Assembly (NCBI GenBank): GCA_016719105.1
Contig: JADKAQ010000046.1
Span: forward strand, 62,001 to 126,000
Length of the DNA stretch: 64,000 nt
Direction of reading: 5' to 3'
Source of the DNA: Gemmatimonadota bacterium
GTDB taxonomy: Bacteria; Gemmatimonadota; Gemmatimonadetes; Gemmatimonadales; Gemmatimonadaceae
Both the position numbers and the translations under genes were made by a program. Below are positions 18,157-26,363 of this stretch, one piece after another (within the stretch, counting starts at the first letter, position 1; each line of letters starts with the position of its first letter). Below the pieces are notes generated by a model that saw only the letters and a list, made by a program, of their open reading frames with translations, had not been told where the DNA came from and searched no databases.

Positions 18157-19317
18157 ATGTCCTCCAATCGTCGTGAGTTCCTGCGTACCACCGCGATCGC
18201 TGGGGGGGCTCTCGGGCTCGGCCTCGGCCGTCCCTCGCCGGTGGGGGCGCAGCCCTCGACGGAGCCCGCGCCGAACTCCGGGGCGACCGCCACCCGCGCC
18301 CCGCGCCCGCTGCGCATCCTCATCCTAGGAGGGACCGGCTTCATCGGCCCTCATCAGGTGCGGTATGCCCAGGAGCGTGGCCACACCGTGACCCTCTTCA
18401 ACCGCGGCAAGACCAACCCGGGGCTCTTCCCCAACGTCGAGAAGCTGCAAGGCGACCGGGCCGTGGGCGACTACTCGGCGCTCAAGGGACGCGAATGGGA
18501 CGTGGTGATCGACAATCCCACCACGCTCCCCCGATGGGTGCGGCAGGCCGCCGAGGTGCTGAAGGGACACGCCAAGCAGTTCGTCTTCGTCTCGACGATC
18601 TCCGTCTACGACAAGAACGACACCCCGGGGGCCGATGAAACGGCGGCGGTCGGAACGACGACGGAACCGGAGAGCGAGGATGCGCGCCGACTCTACGGAC
18701 CGCTCAAGGCGCTGGCGGAGGGCGAGGCCCGCAAGGCCTTCGGCGAACGCGCCACGATCATCCGCCCCGGACTCATCGTGGGCCCCGGCGACCTCTCCGA
18801 TCGCTTCACCTACTGGCCGGTGCGGCTGCAACGCGGGGGCGAGGTCATGGCCCCGGGCACACCGAGCGACCCGTCGCAGATCATCGATGCGCGCGACCTG
18901 TCGGAGTTCATCATTCGGTGCTGCGAGAACGAGACGTACGGCACGCTCAACTGCACCGGGCCGCGCTCGCCGCTCACGATTGCCGAGATGCTGGGCGGGA
19001 TCCGCGCGGCGATGGTCACCGACGCGTACCTGACGTTTGTCCCCGCCGACTTCCTCGCCGAGCACAAGGTGCGTCCGTGGAGCGACATGCCGGTCTGGAT
19101 CCCGCCGATGGGTGAGACCGCCGGCTTCATGAAGCGCAGCATCGACCGCGCACTCAAGGCGGGGCTCACCTTCCGCCCGCTCGCCGATACCGTGCGCGAC
19201 ACGCTGGAGTTCTACCACCAGCAGTCGCCCGAGCGGCAGGCGCAGCTCCGCGCGGGGATGGACCCGGCGCGCGAGAAGGAAGTGCTCGCGCTGTGGCACG
19301 CCCGCAAGACGTCCTGA
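18157..19317 (+). CDS. Tat-exported NAD-dependent epimerase/dehydratase
   Basis: 386 residues. A twin-arginine leader (SSNRREFLRTTAIAGGALG) precedes an extended SDR domain. The Rossmann motif is ILGGTGFIGPHQVRYAQERGH, with FNRGKTNP after beta2. The catalytic region has STISVYDKN and later YGPLKALAE, giving the Tyr-x3-Lys pair (YGPLK). Members of this branch act on nucleotide sugars, but the Tat leader puts this one, already folded and probably carrying its cofactor, in the periplasm. ATG 18157 is preferred; an in-frame ATG at 18142 would add five residues. It is divergent from the kinase. Confidence 0.85.
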   Translation: MSSNRREFLRTTAIAGGALGLGLGRPSPVGAQPSTEPAPNSGATATRAPRPLRILILGGTGFIGPHQVRYAQERGHTVTLFNRGKTNPGLFPNVEKLQGDRAVGDYSALKGREWDVVIDNPTTLPRWVRQAAEVLKGHAKQFVFVSTISVYDKNDTPGADETAAVGTTTEPESEDARRLYGPLKALAEGEARKAFGERATIIRPGLIVGPGDLSDRFTYWPVRLQRGGEVMAPGTPSDPSQIIDARDLSEFIIRCCENETYGTLNCTGPRSPLTIAEMLGGIRAAMVTDAYLTFVPADFLAEHKVRPWSDMPVWIPPMGETAGFMKRSIDRALKAGLTFRPLADTVRDTLEFYHQQSPERQAQLRAGMDPAREKEVLALWHARKTS

Positions 19318-19335
19318 CGCCCCCACTGGACCACC

Positions 19336-19857
19336 ATGTTGTTCGACGCCATCAAGTCGCTGCTCGGCGCCTCGCGCCCCGGGACACCGAATGCCGGCCC
19401 CACCTCCGCGGATGACGAGGGAGAAGCGGCGCGCCCGGTCGACCAGGTGCACCTGGCGGCCTGCGTCCTCCTGCTCGACGTGGCCTACGCCGACGGCACC
19501 TTCACCGACGACGAGCGCGCCCACCTGGAGGCGACGATGGGCCGGCACTTCGCGCTCTCCAACGAGGAAGTGCAACTGCTCATTGCCACGGCCGAGCGCG
19601 AACGGGCGCAAGCCATCGATCATTTCCGCTACACGCATGTCCTGCAGCAGCAGTTCGACATTGGGCAGAAGATGGTGCTCGCCGAGGTGATGTGGGGGCT
19701 GGTGCTCGCCGACGGCTCGGTGGACGAGCACGAGCACTACCTCACGCGAAAGATCTCGAACCTGCTCGAGCTCGAGCCGGGGTACCTGTCGACGGCGAAG
19801 GCGAGGGCGTCGGAAGGGCAGCAGGGGGGACGACGGGACGGCGGGCAAACGGCGTAA
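19336..19857 (+). CDS. TerB-like protein
   Basis: 173 residues. After a short N-terminal stretch (LFDAIKSLLG) comes a helical TerB/DjlA-type domain with paired acidic motifs DVAYADGTFTDDERAHLEATM and GLVLADGSVDEHEHYLTRKISNLL, which in this family bind metal. A short disordered Gly/Arg tail ends the protein. TerB-like proteins are cytoplasmic and linked to tellurite/stress responses, but most members have no proven function. The gene starts 18 bases after the epimerase stop and ends before a strong intrinsic terminator, so the two form an operon. Confidence 0.8.
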   Translation: MLFDAIKSLLGASRPGTPNAGPTSADDEGEAARPVDQVHLAACVLLLDVAYADGTFTDDERAHLEATMGRHFALSNEEVQLLIATAERERAQAIDHFRYTHVLQQQFDIGQKMVLAEVMWGLVLADGSVDEHEHYLTRKISNLLELEPGYLSTAKARASEGQQGGRRDGGQTA

Positions 19858-19881
19858 GGCACCCGGGCTCCCTGCAGCACG

Positions 19882-19908
19882 CGCCGGCGACGAGTCGCCG
19901 GCGTTTTT
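19882..19908 (+). terminator. Rho-independent terminator
   Basis: A perfect 10-bp stem (CGCCGGCGAC / GTCGCCGGCG) is directly followed by TTTTT. It is the clearest intrinsic terminator in the window and ends the epimerase-terB unit. Confidence 0.88.
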
Positions 19909-19933
19909 CATGTGGGGCATGCGGATGGGCGGG

Positions 19934-19990
19934 CGCTCCCCTTGACACACAAGGGGAGCGGGAGCACTTTCCCTTGCGAGACAAGGGGAA
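19934..19990 (+). promoter_or_regulatory. tandem operators before padR
   Basis: Two copies of CCCTTG-N5-CAAGGG occur. Copy 1 (19934-19960) has 10-bp perfect arms CGCTCCCCTT / AAGGGGAGCG; copy 2 (19969-19990) has TTCCCTTG / CAAGGGGAA with one base bulged. Their centres are 32 bases apart, three helical turns, so both face the same side. A TTGACA -35-like hexamer (19942-19947) lies inside copy 1. The likely ligand is the PadR protein encoded 49 bases downstream. Confidence 0.65.
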
Positions 19991-20038
19991 CGAGCGCAGC
20001 ACGGCGCGCGTTCGATCGACATCACGCCCAACGCGACC

Positions 20039-20383
20039 ATGGCTTCCGACGCCGACCTCCTGCGCAGCACCCTCGACCTGCTCGTCCTGAAGTCGCTCAC
20101 CTGGGGGCCGCGCCACGGGTATGGCGTGGCCGAGTGGGTACACCAGTCGACGGGCGGGCACCTGCTCATCGAAGAAGGAACGCTCTACCCTGCCCTTCAC
20201 CGCCTCGAGGCGCGCGGGTGGATCGAGCCGGAGTGGGGTGTCTCGGAGAACAACCGCCGCGCCAAGTTTTACCGGCTGGCCCCCAAGGGGCGCAGCGCGC
20301 TGCGTGCCGAGGTGAGCACGTGGGAGCGCTATGTGGCTGCGGTGGCGCGCGCGCTCGCCCAGACGACGCCGGTGCCCGCCTGA
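20039..20383 (+). CDS. PadR-family transcriptional regulator
   Basis: 114 residues, the usual size for the short PadR subfamily. The winged helix begins at LLRSTLDLLVLKSLTWGPRHGYGVAEWV and the recognition/wing region is IEEGTLYPALHRLEARGWIEPEW, ending KFYRLAPKGRSAL, all hallmark PadR segments. A C-terminal dimerisation helix follows. Its TGA shares a base with the ATG of the permease gene (TGATG), the standard PadR-permease pair. It probably represses both genes through the tandem inverted repeats upstream. Confidence 0.9.
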   Translation: MASDADLLRSTLDLLVLKSLTWGPRHGYGVAEWVHQSTGGHLLIEEGTLYPALHRLEARGWIEPEWGVSENNRRAKFYRLAPKGRSALRAEVSTWERYVAAVARALAQTTPVPA

Positions 20384-23052
20384 TGGGGTGGCGTTTTCAG
20401 CTGCCCAGCAGCAAGCGCCAGTTGGCCCGCGAGCTGGACGAGGAGATGGCGTTGCACCTGGAACTTCGTGCACAGGCTCTCGCGCAGCGCGGCCTGGCGC
20501 CGCACGCGGCTCGCCTCGAGGCCGAGCGCCTCTTCGGCGACGTCTCCACCGTCCGGGCGGACTGCCTGGCGATCGACGAGGCACACCACACGACACGCTC
20601 GCGCTGGAATGCAGTGACGGACTTCGCGCACGACGTGCGCTACGCCACGCGCGCCCTGCTGCGCGACCGCGCCTTCACGCTCCTGGTCTGCGGGATCTTC
20701 GCCTTGGGGATCGGGGCGGCGACCGCGCTGTTCTCCGTCTACGACGCCGTCGTGCTGCGCCCGCTCGATGTGCCGGCGCCGGGGCGCGTGATGTGGGCGA
20801 CGATGGTCGATGCGGACGACAACGACGGCGTGAGTCCCGCCCTCTGGTTCGCCTGGAGTGAGCGCGCGAAGAGCTTCTCCTCGCTGTCGCGCGTGCGCAC
20901 GACGGCGACGACGCTCACCGGGCTCGGGACCCCGTCCCGCGTCGAGGGACTCCTGGTGAGCGAAGGCTTCTTCTCCACCCTCGACCTCCCCGCGTCGCGG
21001 GGCCGGCGCCTCGATGCGCGCGACTTCGCCGACGGCGCTGCACCGGTCGTCGTGATCGGGACCTCGCTCTGGCGACAACAGTTCGGCAGCGACCCGGCGA
21101 TCGTGGGGCGCTCGATCACGCTCGACGGCGAGACGCGCACCGTCGTGGGGGTCCTCCCCCCATCGGCCGAGGTGCTGGGATCGGCGAGCGCCTTCTGGCT
21201 CCCCGAGCGTCTTTCCGACGGACTGCGCACGAACCTCACCCCGTTCCTCTCCGTGGTGGGGCGACTGCGCGACGGGACGACCGTCGCCGCGGCCCAAGCC
21301 GAACTGCAGGCGATCCTCACGGCGCTCGACACACGGCCCGATCGCGCGGCGCGCCCGGTGCGCGCGCGCGTAGTACCGCTCGTGGACTATCTCACCGCCC
21401 CTTTCCGCGACCGAGTCCTCCTCCTCTTCGTCGCCGTCCTGTGCCTCTTGCTCATCGGCGCGGTGAACGTGGCGAATCTCCTGATGGCGCGGGGTGCCGG
21501 ACGGGCCCGCGAGATGGCGCTGCGTGCGTCGCTCGGCGCCTCGCGCGGACGCCTCGTGCGCCAGCTCTTCACGGAACACGTGCTGCTGTCGATGGTTGGA
21601 GGGCTCGCGGGGGTCGGGGTGGGCGTCTGGCTGATGCGCGGACTGGTCGCCGTGCTCCCCGAGGACCTGCCTCGGGTGAGTCGTACGCAGCTCAGCGGCA
21701 CGTCGGTGGCCGTTGCCGTCGCCCTCACGATGGTCGCCGCGCTCGTGGCCGGACTCCTCCCCGCCTGGCGCACCGCGGCGGTCGACCTGCGCAGCGCGCT
21801 GCAGGATGGTGGACGCGGGGCGACCGCCGGCGCCGCGCACGACCGGCTCCGTCGGGCCTTCGTGGTTGCCGAGATGGCGATGACGGTCGTGTTGCTCGTG
21901 GCGGCGGGGCTCCTCCTGCGCAGCGCGCGCGCGCTGGGGGGTGTTGCACCAGGCTTCGCCGTCGACAGCGTCGTCACGGCGCGCTACGCACTCCCCTCGT
22001 CCGCGTATCCGGGCCCCGCCGAGGTGCAGGGGGGGCACGCACGCCTGCTCGCCGCCGCGCGTGAACAGCTGGGGGAGCGGGTCGCGCTCTCGTCCAAGAT
22101 CCCCCTGGACGGCAACAGCGGCGGTGGGAGCGGCTTCGTGGTGTACGGCAATGCCACGGGGCGCCAGGACGACGTGAATGCCGCATTGCGCCTGACGACA
22201 CCTGGCTACGTGGAGACCATGGGGCTCGCCCTCGCGCGGGGACGCGACTTCACCGCGGCCGACGGCGCCAGTGCCGCACGCGTCGTCATCATCAGCGAGG
22301 GACTCGCCCGGCGGCTGGGGCTGGGCGATGACGCGCTCGGAAGATTCATCGCCGGGACATCGTCTCCCTTTCGCGACAGTACGGGGACGCCGTACCCCTG
22401 GCGCGTCGTGGGGGTGGTGCGAGACCCGCGGGATTGGGGGCTCCGCAACGATCCGCAGCCGCAGCTCTTCATGCCGCTCGCGCAGACCCCCGCGGAGATG
22501 TGGGAGTGGAGCGGGCGCGAGGTGCACCTTGTGGCGCGCTCGTCGCAGCCCGTGGCCGTCGTGCGGAGCTCGCTCGCCGCGGCGGTGAATCGCGTCGACC
22601 CGACGCTGGCGCTCTACGACGTGCAGACCATGCAACAGCGCCTCACTGCCTCGCTCGCCCTCGAACGCGCCAACACCATCCTGCTTGGCGCGTTAGGCGT
22701 CGCGGCGCTGGTGCTGGCGCTGACGGGACTCTACGGCGTGGTGAGCTACGGCGTGCAGCAGCGCGGGGCCGAGTTCGGCGTGCGCCTCGCGCTGGGCGCG
22801 ACGCCGCGCGACCTCGTACTGCTGGTGGCCCGCTGGAGCGGACGGTTGGCCGCGGCCGGGCTGGCCGTCGGGATCCCCCTCGCGCTGGCGGCGTCGTGGA
22901 CGCTGCGCGGGCTCCTGTTCGGGGTCGGGAGCGCCGATGTGATCACGCTGGCCGCCGCATCGCTGCTCGTCGCGCTCGTGGCGGGGGCCAGCGCGCTCAT
23001 TCCAGCGCGCCGCGCGGCGCGCACGTCGCCTAACAGCGTGCTCCGCGCGTAG
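20383..23052 (+). CDS. duplicated-orphan ABC permease (ADOP/MacB type), PadR-linked
   Basis: 889 residues. It begins with the cytoplasmic prefix found in PadR-linked members (LARELDEEMALHLELRAQALAQRGL). Two copies of the MacB periplasmic core plus FtsX-type membrane unit follow: TM1 (TLLVCGIFALGIGAATALFSVYDA), a three-helix FtsX block (LLLFVAVLCLLLIGAVNVANLLMARGAGRAREMALRASLGASR), and the second core ending GLYGVVSYGVQQRGAEFGVRLALGA. No ATPase is encoded nearby, which is why the family is called orphan. It probably takes part in efflux or lipoprotein/peptide export. The start at 20383 is fixed by the overlap with padR; the frame is open further upstream but inside padR. Confidence 0.9.
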   Translation: MGWRFQLPSSKRQLARELDEEMALHLELRAQALAQRGLAPHAARLEAERLFGDVSTVRADCLAIDEAHHTTRSRWNAVTDFAHDVRYATRALLRDRAFTLLVCGIFALGIGAATALFSVYDAVVLRPLDVPAPGRVMWATMVDADDNDGVSPALWFAWSERAKSFSSLSRVRTTATTLTGLGTPSRVEGLLVSEGFFSTLDLPASRGRRLDARDFADGAAPVVVIGTSLWRQQFGSDPAIVGRSITLDGETRTVVGVLPPSAEVLGSASAFWLPERLSDGLRTNLTPFLSVVGRLRDGTTVAAAQAELQAILTALDTRPDRAARPVRARVVPLVDYLTAPFRDRVLLLFVAVLCLLLIGAVNVANLLMARGAGRAREMALRASLGASRGRLVRQLFTEHVLLSMVGGLAGVGVGVWLMRGLVAVLPEDLPRVSRTQLSGTSVAVAVALTMVAALVAGLLPAWRTAAVDLRSALQDGGRGATAGAAHDRLRRAFVVAEMAMTVVLLVAAGLLLRSARALGGVAPGFAVDSVVTARYALPSSAYPGPAEVQGGHARLLAAAREQLGERVALSSKIPLDGNSGGGSGFVVYGNATGRQDDVNAALRLTTPGYVETMGLALARGRDFTAADGASAARVVIISEGLARRLGLGDDALGRFIAGTSSPFRDSTGTPYPWRVVGVVRDPRDWGLRNDPQPQLFMPLAQTPAEMWEWSGREVHLVARSSQPVAVVRSSLAAAVNRVDPTLALYDVQTMQQRLTASLALERANTILLGALGVAALVLALTGLYGVVSYGVQQRGAEFGVRLALGATPRDLVLLVARWSGRLAAAGLAVGIPLALAASWTLRGLLFGVGSADVITLAAASLLVALVAGASALIPARRAARTSPNSVLRA

Positions 23053-23440
23053 CGGCGTCGCCGCTCACTGGCCATCATCGAGCGCACCGTGAATTCGCGG
23101 ATGCGCCATTCCCCGATGAGTGGAGGAAGGCGCCAACCCCGGCGTGCCCCGAACGCGGGAGCAGCCACGGCACGCCGGCACGTTGCGCGTAGCTGTCGCT
23201 CCGGCTCTCCCACTCGACCTCAGGATCGAGACGCTCGAGGATCGCGGGGACGTCGCCACGCGCAAACCACCTGGACGGACTGCGGCGCAGTGCTGGACGG
23301 TGAGGAGGTCATGACGGGGGAGCGTTGGGGTCGACTGGCTGGCGTGCCGCGCTGGATGCGACGCGCGCCGGGTTCGATCGGATTGGCTCCGGCGCGAGTT
23401 GCGGTGCAGTTTGGGAGCGTCTCCCACACCGCATCCGGTC
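23053..23440. other. intergenic region with two stem-loops
   Basis: Directly after the permease stop is a hairpin (AGCGGC-GTC-GCCGCT). A second inverted repeat with 10-bp perfect arms lies at 23139-23148 and 23169-23178 (CCGGCGTGCC / GGCACGCCGG). No convincing gene is present; open frames here lack family signal. The promoter of the next operon should lie in the right half. Confidence 0.4.
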
Positions 23441-23527
23441 ATGCCGCTCTCGCGTCGTTCGTTCGTCGCCACCGCCGCCACGCTCGCGGCTGGCGCTGCC
23501 AGCGCCCCTACCGTGCGTGCGCTGTAG
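23441..23527 (+). pseudogene. Tat leader cut off from the PLP enzyme by an in-frame TAG
   Basis: ATG 23441 begins a textbook twin-arginine leader (PLSRRSFVATAATLAAGAAS) that runs into TAG at 23525-23527. The frame is the same as the downstream aminotransferase; beyond the stop it reads HATHAPSVDDPLGVR and on into the enzyme. A CAG-to-TAG change would explain it, giving ALQHATHAPS. As sequenced, either the enzyme is made without a leader from GTG 23549, or some TAG read-through yields an exported form. Confidence 0.7.
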
Positions 23528-23548
23528 CACGCCACGCATGCCCCCTCC

Positions 23549-24673
23549 GTGGACGACCCACTCGGCGTGCGCGCCGACTTCCCCGCGGTGCGCGAAGCGC
23601 TCTACCTCAATTCCGCCTACATCACGCCGGTCCCGACGTCGGTCGTCGCCGCTGGACGCGACTTCATCGAGCGCAAGTCGACGCGACCGATTTCGCTGGG
23701 TGAGATGCTGGCGCAGACCGACGTCGTGCGCAGTCAGTTCGCCCGGCTCGTCAACGCCTCGAGCGACGAGATCGGCTTCCTCTTTGCCACCAGCGAAGGA
23801 GAGAACATCGTCGCCAATGCGCTCGACCTGAAAGCGGGCGACAACGTCGTGATCGATGCGCTGCACTACGAGACCGAATTCGTGCTGTACGGCCACCTGC
23901 GAGACACGCGTGGGGTGGAGCTGCGCGTGGCCCCGCATCGCGACGGCGCGGTACAGCTACGCGACGTGGAACGGCTCGTGGACCGTCGCACCAGACTCCT
24001 CTCGGTCGCCTGGGTCTCCCACCAGAACGGCTTTCGGCACGAGATGCGTCCGCTGGCCGACCTCGCGCATGCCCACGGCGCGCTCTTCTACACCGACGCC
24101 ATCCAGGCCGCCGGGATGATCCCGATCGACGTGCGTGCCGCCGGCGTCGACTTCCTGTGCTGCGGGACGTACAAGTGGGTCCTCGGCGGTTTTGGCGTCG
24201 CCCCCTTCTTCATCCGGCGCGAACTGCTCGATCGCATTCGCCTCGATCGCTTCGGCGCGCTGCACGTGGCGAAGGAACTTCCTAACGATCGCTTCGAATT
24301 GCACGCGACCGCCAAGCGCTTCGACTACGCGACCCTCCCCTTTGCCGAGGTCTACCAGTTGGGCGCGGGACTGCAGTACGTCGAGCGGGTTGGCGTGTCG
24401 CGCATCGAGCAGCACACGGTCGCGCTCGCGCACGCCCTGCGCGCCGGGCTCGTGGCGCAAGGCTATCGCCTCTTCACCCCCGAGGGGACGCGCAGCTCGA
24501 TCGTGACCTACTACATCGACCGCGATCCCGCCGAGGTGAAGCGCGCGTTCGAGCAGGCGAACGTGGCCGTGAGCGTGCGCGACACCAAGCGGCAGGTGCG
24601 CGTGTCGCCCGCGCTGTTCAACACGCGGGCCGAAATCGACCGCTTCCTCGACGTGACCAGGACGCTGCGGTGA
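23549..24673 (+). CDS. class V aminotransferase-fold PLP enzyme
   Basis: 374 residues in the cysteine desulfurase/isopenicillin N epimerase-like group (fold type I). The PLP lysine is in CGTYKWVLGG; the cofactor-ring Asp is in YTDAIQAAG; the N-terminus LNSAYITPVP and ATSEGENIVANAL match family positions. The reaction could be desulfuration, epimerisation or kynureninase-like cleavage and cannot be fixed from sequence. No Cys-loop of group I desulfurases is visible. The start taken is GTG 23549, just after the in-frame TAG that separates it from a Tat leader. The stop overlaps the GTG of the AraC gene (GTGA), so they form an operon. Confidence 0.82.
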   Translation: MDDPLGVRADFPAVREALYLNSAYITPVPTSVVAAGRDFIERKSTRPISLGEMLAQTDVVRSQFARLVNASSDEIGFLFATSEGENIVANALDLKAGDNVVIDALHYETEFVLYGHLRDTRGVELRVAPHRDGAVQLRDVERLVDRRTRLLSVAWVSHQNGFRHEMRPLADLAHAHGALFYTDAIQAAGMIPIDVRAAGVDFLCCGTYKWVLGGFGVAPFFIRRELLDRIRLDRFGALHVAKELPNDRFELHATAKRFDYATLPFAEVYQLGAGLQYVERVGVSRIEQHTVALAHALRAGLVAQGYRLFTPEGTRSSIVTYYIDRDPAEVKRAFEQANVAVSVRDTKRQVRVSPALFNTRAEIDRFLDVTRTLR

Positions 24674-25545
24674 GCTCCGCGGTTCGCGTGCACCGCCTCT
24701 CCTCGCCGTTAGGCGACTGGGAGCTCGCCCTCGGCGAGCCCTCGGCGGCGCTGCGTCCGTACATCCAGGGGATGTACACGGGGTCGACGGAGCGGCTTCC
24801 CGGTACGCTGACACGCCTCGAAGTCCCGCACCCGGGGGTCGTCTGCATCTTCAATTTCGGCACGCCCTATCGGGTGACCGACCCACGCGACGGTCGATCG
24901 GGGGAGTGGCTGGGGAGCTTCGTCGCCGGGCTGTACGACTCGTACGTGCACGTCGATGCGCGCGGCACGTCGCAATGCGTGCAGTGCAACCTGACCCCGT
25001 TAGGCGCGCTTCGCCTGCTCGGCCTTCCACTGGAGCACGTCACCAACCAGTCGGTGCCGATGCACGACGTGCTCGGCGCCATGGGAGGGGACATCGCCGA
25101 GCGCATGGCGGCTACCGACTCGTGGGAGGGGCGCTTCGCGCTCCTGGAGGAGGCGTGGCGAGCGCGGCTTTCGCGCGCCCCCGACGTCCCACCGCTCGTG
25201 CAGGTTGCCTGGCATGCCCTGGCGCGCACCCACGGCAACGTGGAGGTCGCGCGCATCGCGCACGCGATCGGCTGCTCGCGCAAGCGCCTGACGACGCAGT
25301 TCCGGACGCACGTCGGGCTCCCGCCCAAGGCGCTGGCCCGCATCCTTCGCTTTCATCGCGTCATCGAATGCCTCGTGGCGAGCGAAGGGAGGCGGCTCTC
25401 CGAGATCGCGCACGCCTGCGGCTACTACGATCACGCGCACCTCGACCGTGACTTTCGCGACCTCGCCGGCCTGTCGCCATCGACGTACTTCGCGATGCGC
25501 CACCCGACCTTCGGCGCCGTCGTCACCGCCTCGGACGCGCACTGA
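24670..25545 (+). CDS. AraC-family transcriptional regulator
   Basis: 291 residues. The C-terminal double helix-turn-helix is clear: ARIAHAIGCSRKRLTTQFRTHVGLPPKALARILRFHRVIECL, then LSEIAHACGYYDHAHLDRDFRDLAGLSPSTYF. The N-terminal domain is a small beta-rich sensor (VVCIFNFGTPYRV, VQCNLTPLGALRLLG) of the DUF6597/short AraC type. It starts at GTG 24670, overlapping the PLP-enzyme stop by four bases, so it may control its own operon. Two CGTTAGGC copies encode Pro-Leu-Gly near the N-terminus. Confidence 0.88.
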   Translation: MSSAVRVHRLSSPLGDWELALGEPSAALRPYIQGMYTGSTERLPGTLTRLEVPHPGVVCIFNFGTPYRVTDPRDGRSGEWLGSFVAGLYDSYVHVDARGTSQCVQCNLTPLGALRLLGLPLEHVTNQSVPMHDVLGAMGGDIAERMAATDSWEGRFALLEEAWRARLSRAPDVPPLVQVAWHALARTHGNVEVARIAHAIGCSRKRLTTQFRTHVGLPPKALARILRFHRVIECLVASEGRRLSEIAHACGYYDHAHLDRDFRDLAGLSPSTYFAMRHPTFGAVVTASDAH

Positions 25546-25650
25546 CCGAATCGCGGGCGGCGCGCGGCGCCGTCCCATTTGTACAAGACGGCGGACGATC
25601 GTCGCCCTATCGTGCGGGAGCCTCGAGTCCCACAACCCCAGAGCCAGCAC

Positions 25651-26082
25651 ATGCCGAACGATTCTGCCGCCCCTGCCCTGTACCCCTCGCTCTTCTATCA
25701 GAACGCCCCCGCGATGATCGACTGGCTGGAGCGCGCCTTCGGCTTCCAGCGCCGACTCGTCGTGCCTGGCGACGACGGCGCGATTCGGCATTCCGAACTC
25801 ACGCTCGGCCAGTCGGTGGTGATGGTGTGCTCGCCGCGTCCCGAGCTTTCCTGGAAGAGCCCCAAGGCGCTCGGGGCGACGCACGCCGGACTCTGCGTGT
25901 ACGTGAGCGACCCCGATGCGCACTACGCGCGCGCCGTCGCCGCGGGGGCCGAGGTGCTCTTTCCGCTCAAGGACTCGAGCTACGGATCACGTGACTACAC
26001 CGCGCGCGACCCTGAGGGGGTGAGCTGGACCTTCGGTACCTACATCCCGGGAGCGTACTGGGCCGGACGCGAAGGCGCCTGA
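25651..26082 (+). CDS. VOC-family (glyoxalase/bleomycin-resistance-like) protein
   Basis: 143 residues with two beta-alpha-beta-beta-beta units: LYPSLFYQNAPAMIDWLERAFGF...IRHSELTLGQSVVMV and HAGLCVYVSDPDAHYARAVAAGAEVLFP...DYTARDPEGVSWTFGTY. The pattern matches the single-chain PhnB-like branch. Metal ligands are plausible at His and Glu positions but are not certain, so the enzyme may be a dioxygenase-like, isomerase or binding protein. ATG 25651 is chosen; upstream residues in frame lack family similarity. It follows the AraC gene by 105 bases. Confidence 0.82.
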   Translation: MPNDSAAPALYPSLFYQNAPAMIDWLERAFGFQRRLVVPGDDGAIRHSELTLGQSVVMVCSPRPELSWKSPKALGATHAGLCVYVSDPDAHYARAVAAGAEVLFPLKDSSYGSRDYTARDPEGVSWTFGTYIPGAYWAGREGA

Positions 26083-26363
26083 TCCCGCTGACACACCGGG
26101 CGTGGTGATCGTCGCACCGCGCGCGCCTTCCAACGTTCGCTGCGCTCCAGCACGTATGTCTCGAGGGTCGGCGACGCGCGGTGCGACGCCTGCACGTTTG
26201 GCTCGCCGACACTCCAACGTTGGCCCGGGCAATGGCAATCCGCCCTGCGAGTGGCGACCTTCCAGTATCTCGCGCCGGCGTTTCCGGCGCCCCGCGCCAG
26301 TTTGCATGGCGCACCGCGCCGGCCCGGCCCGCGCGACGACCGCCCTGCCATCAAGGACTTCAC

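Noticed and set aside
19912..20382. N-terminal extension of the permease frame
   Set aside because: It lies inside the terminator, the operators and padR; the TGATG overlap at 20381-20385 marks the real start.
20329..22635. 768-codon open frame antisense to the first permease
   Set aside because: Arg/His/Gly-rich shadow typical of GC-rich coding DNA; no family similarity, and the sense frame is a clear ADOP permease.
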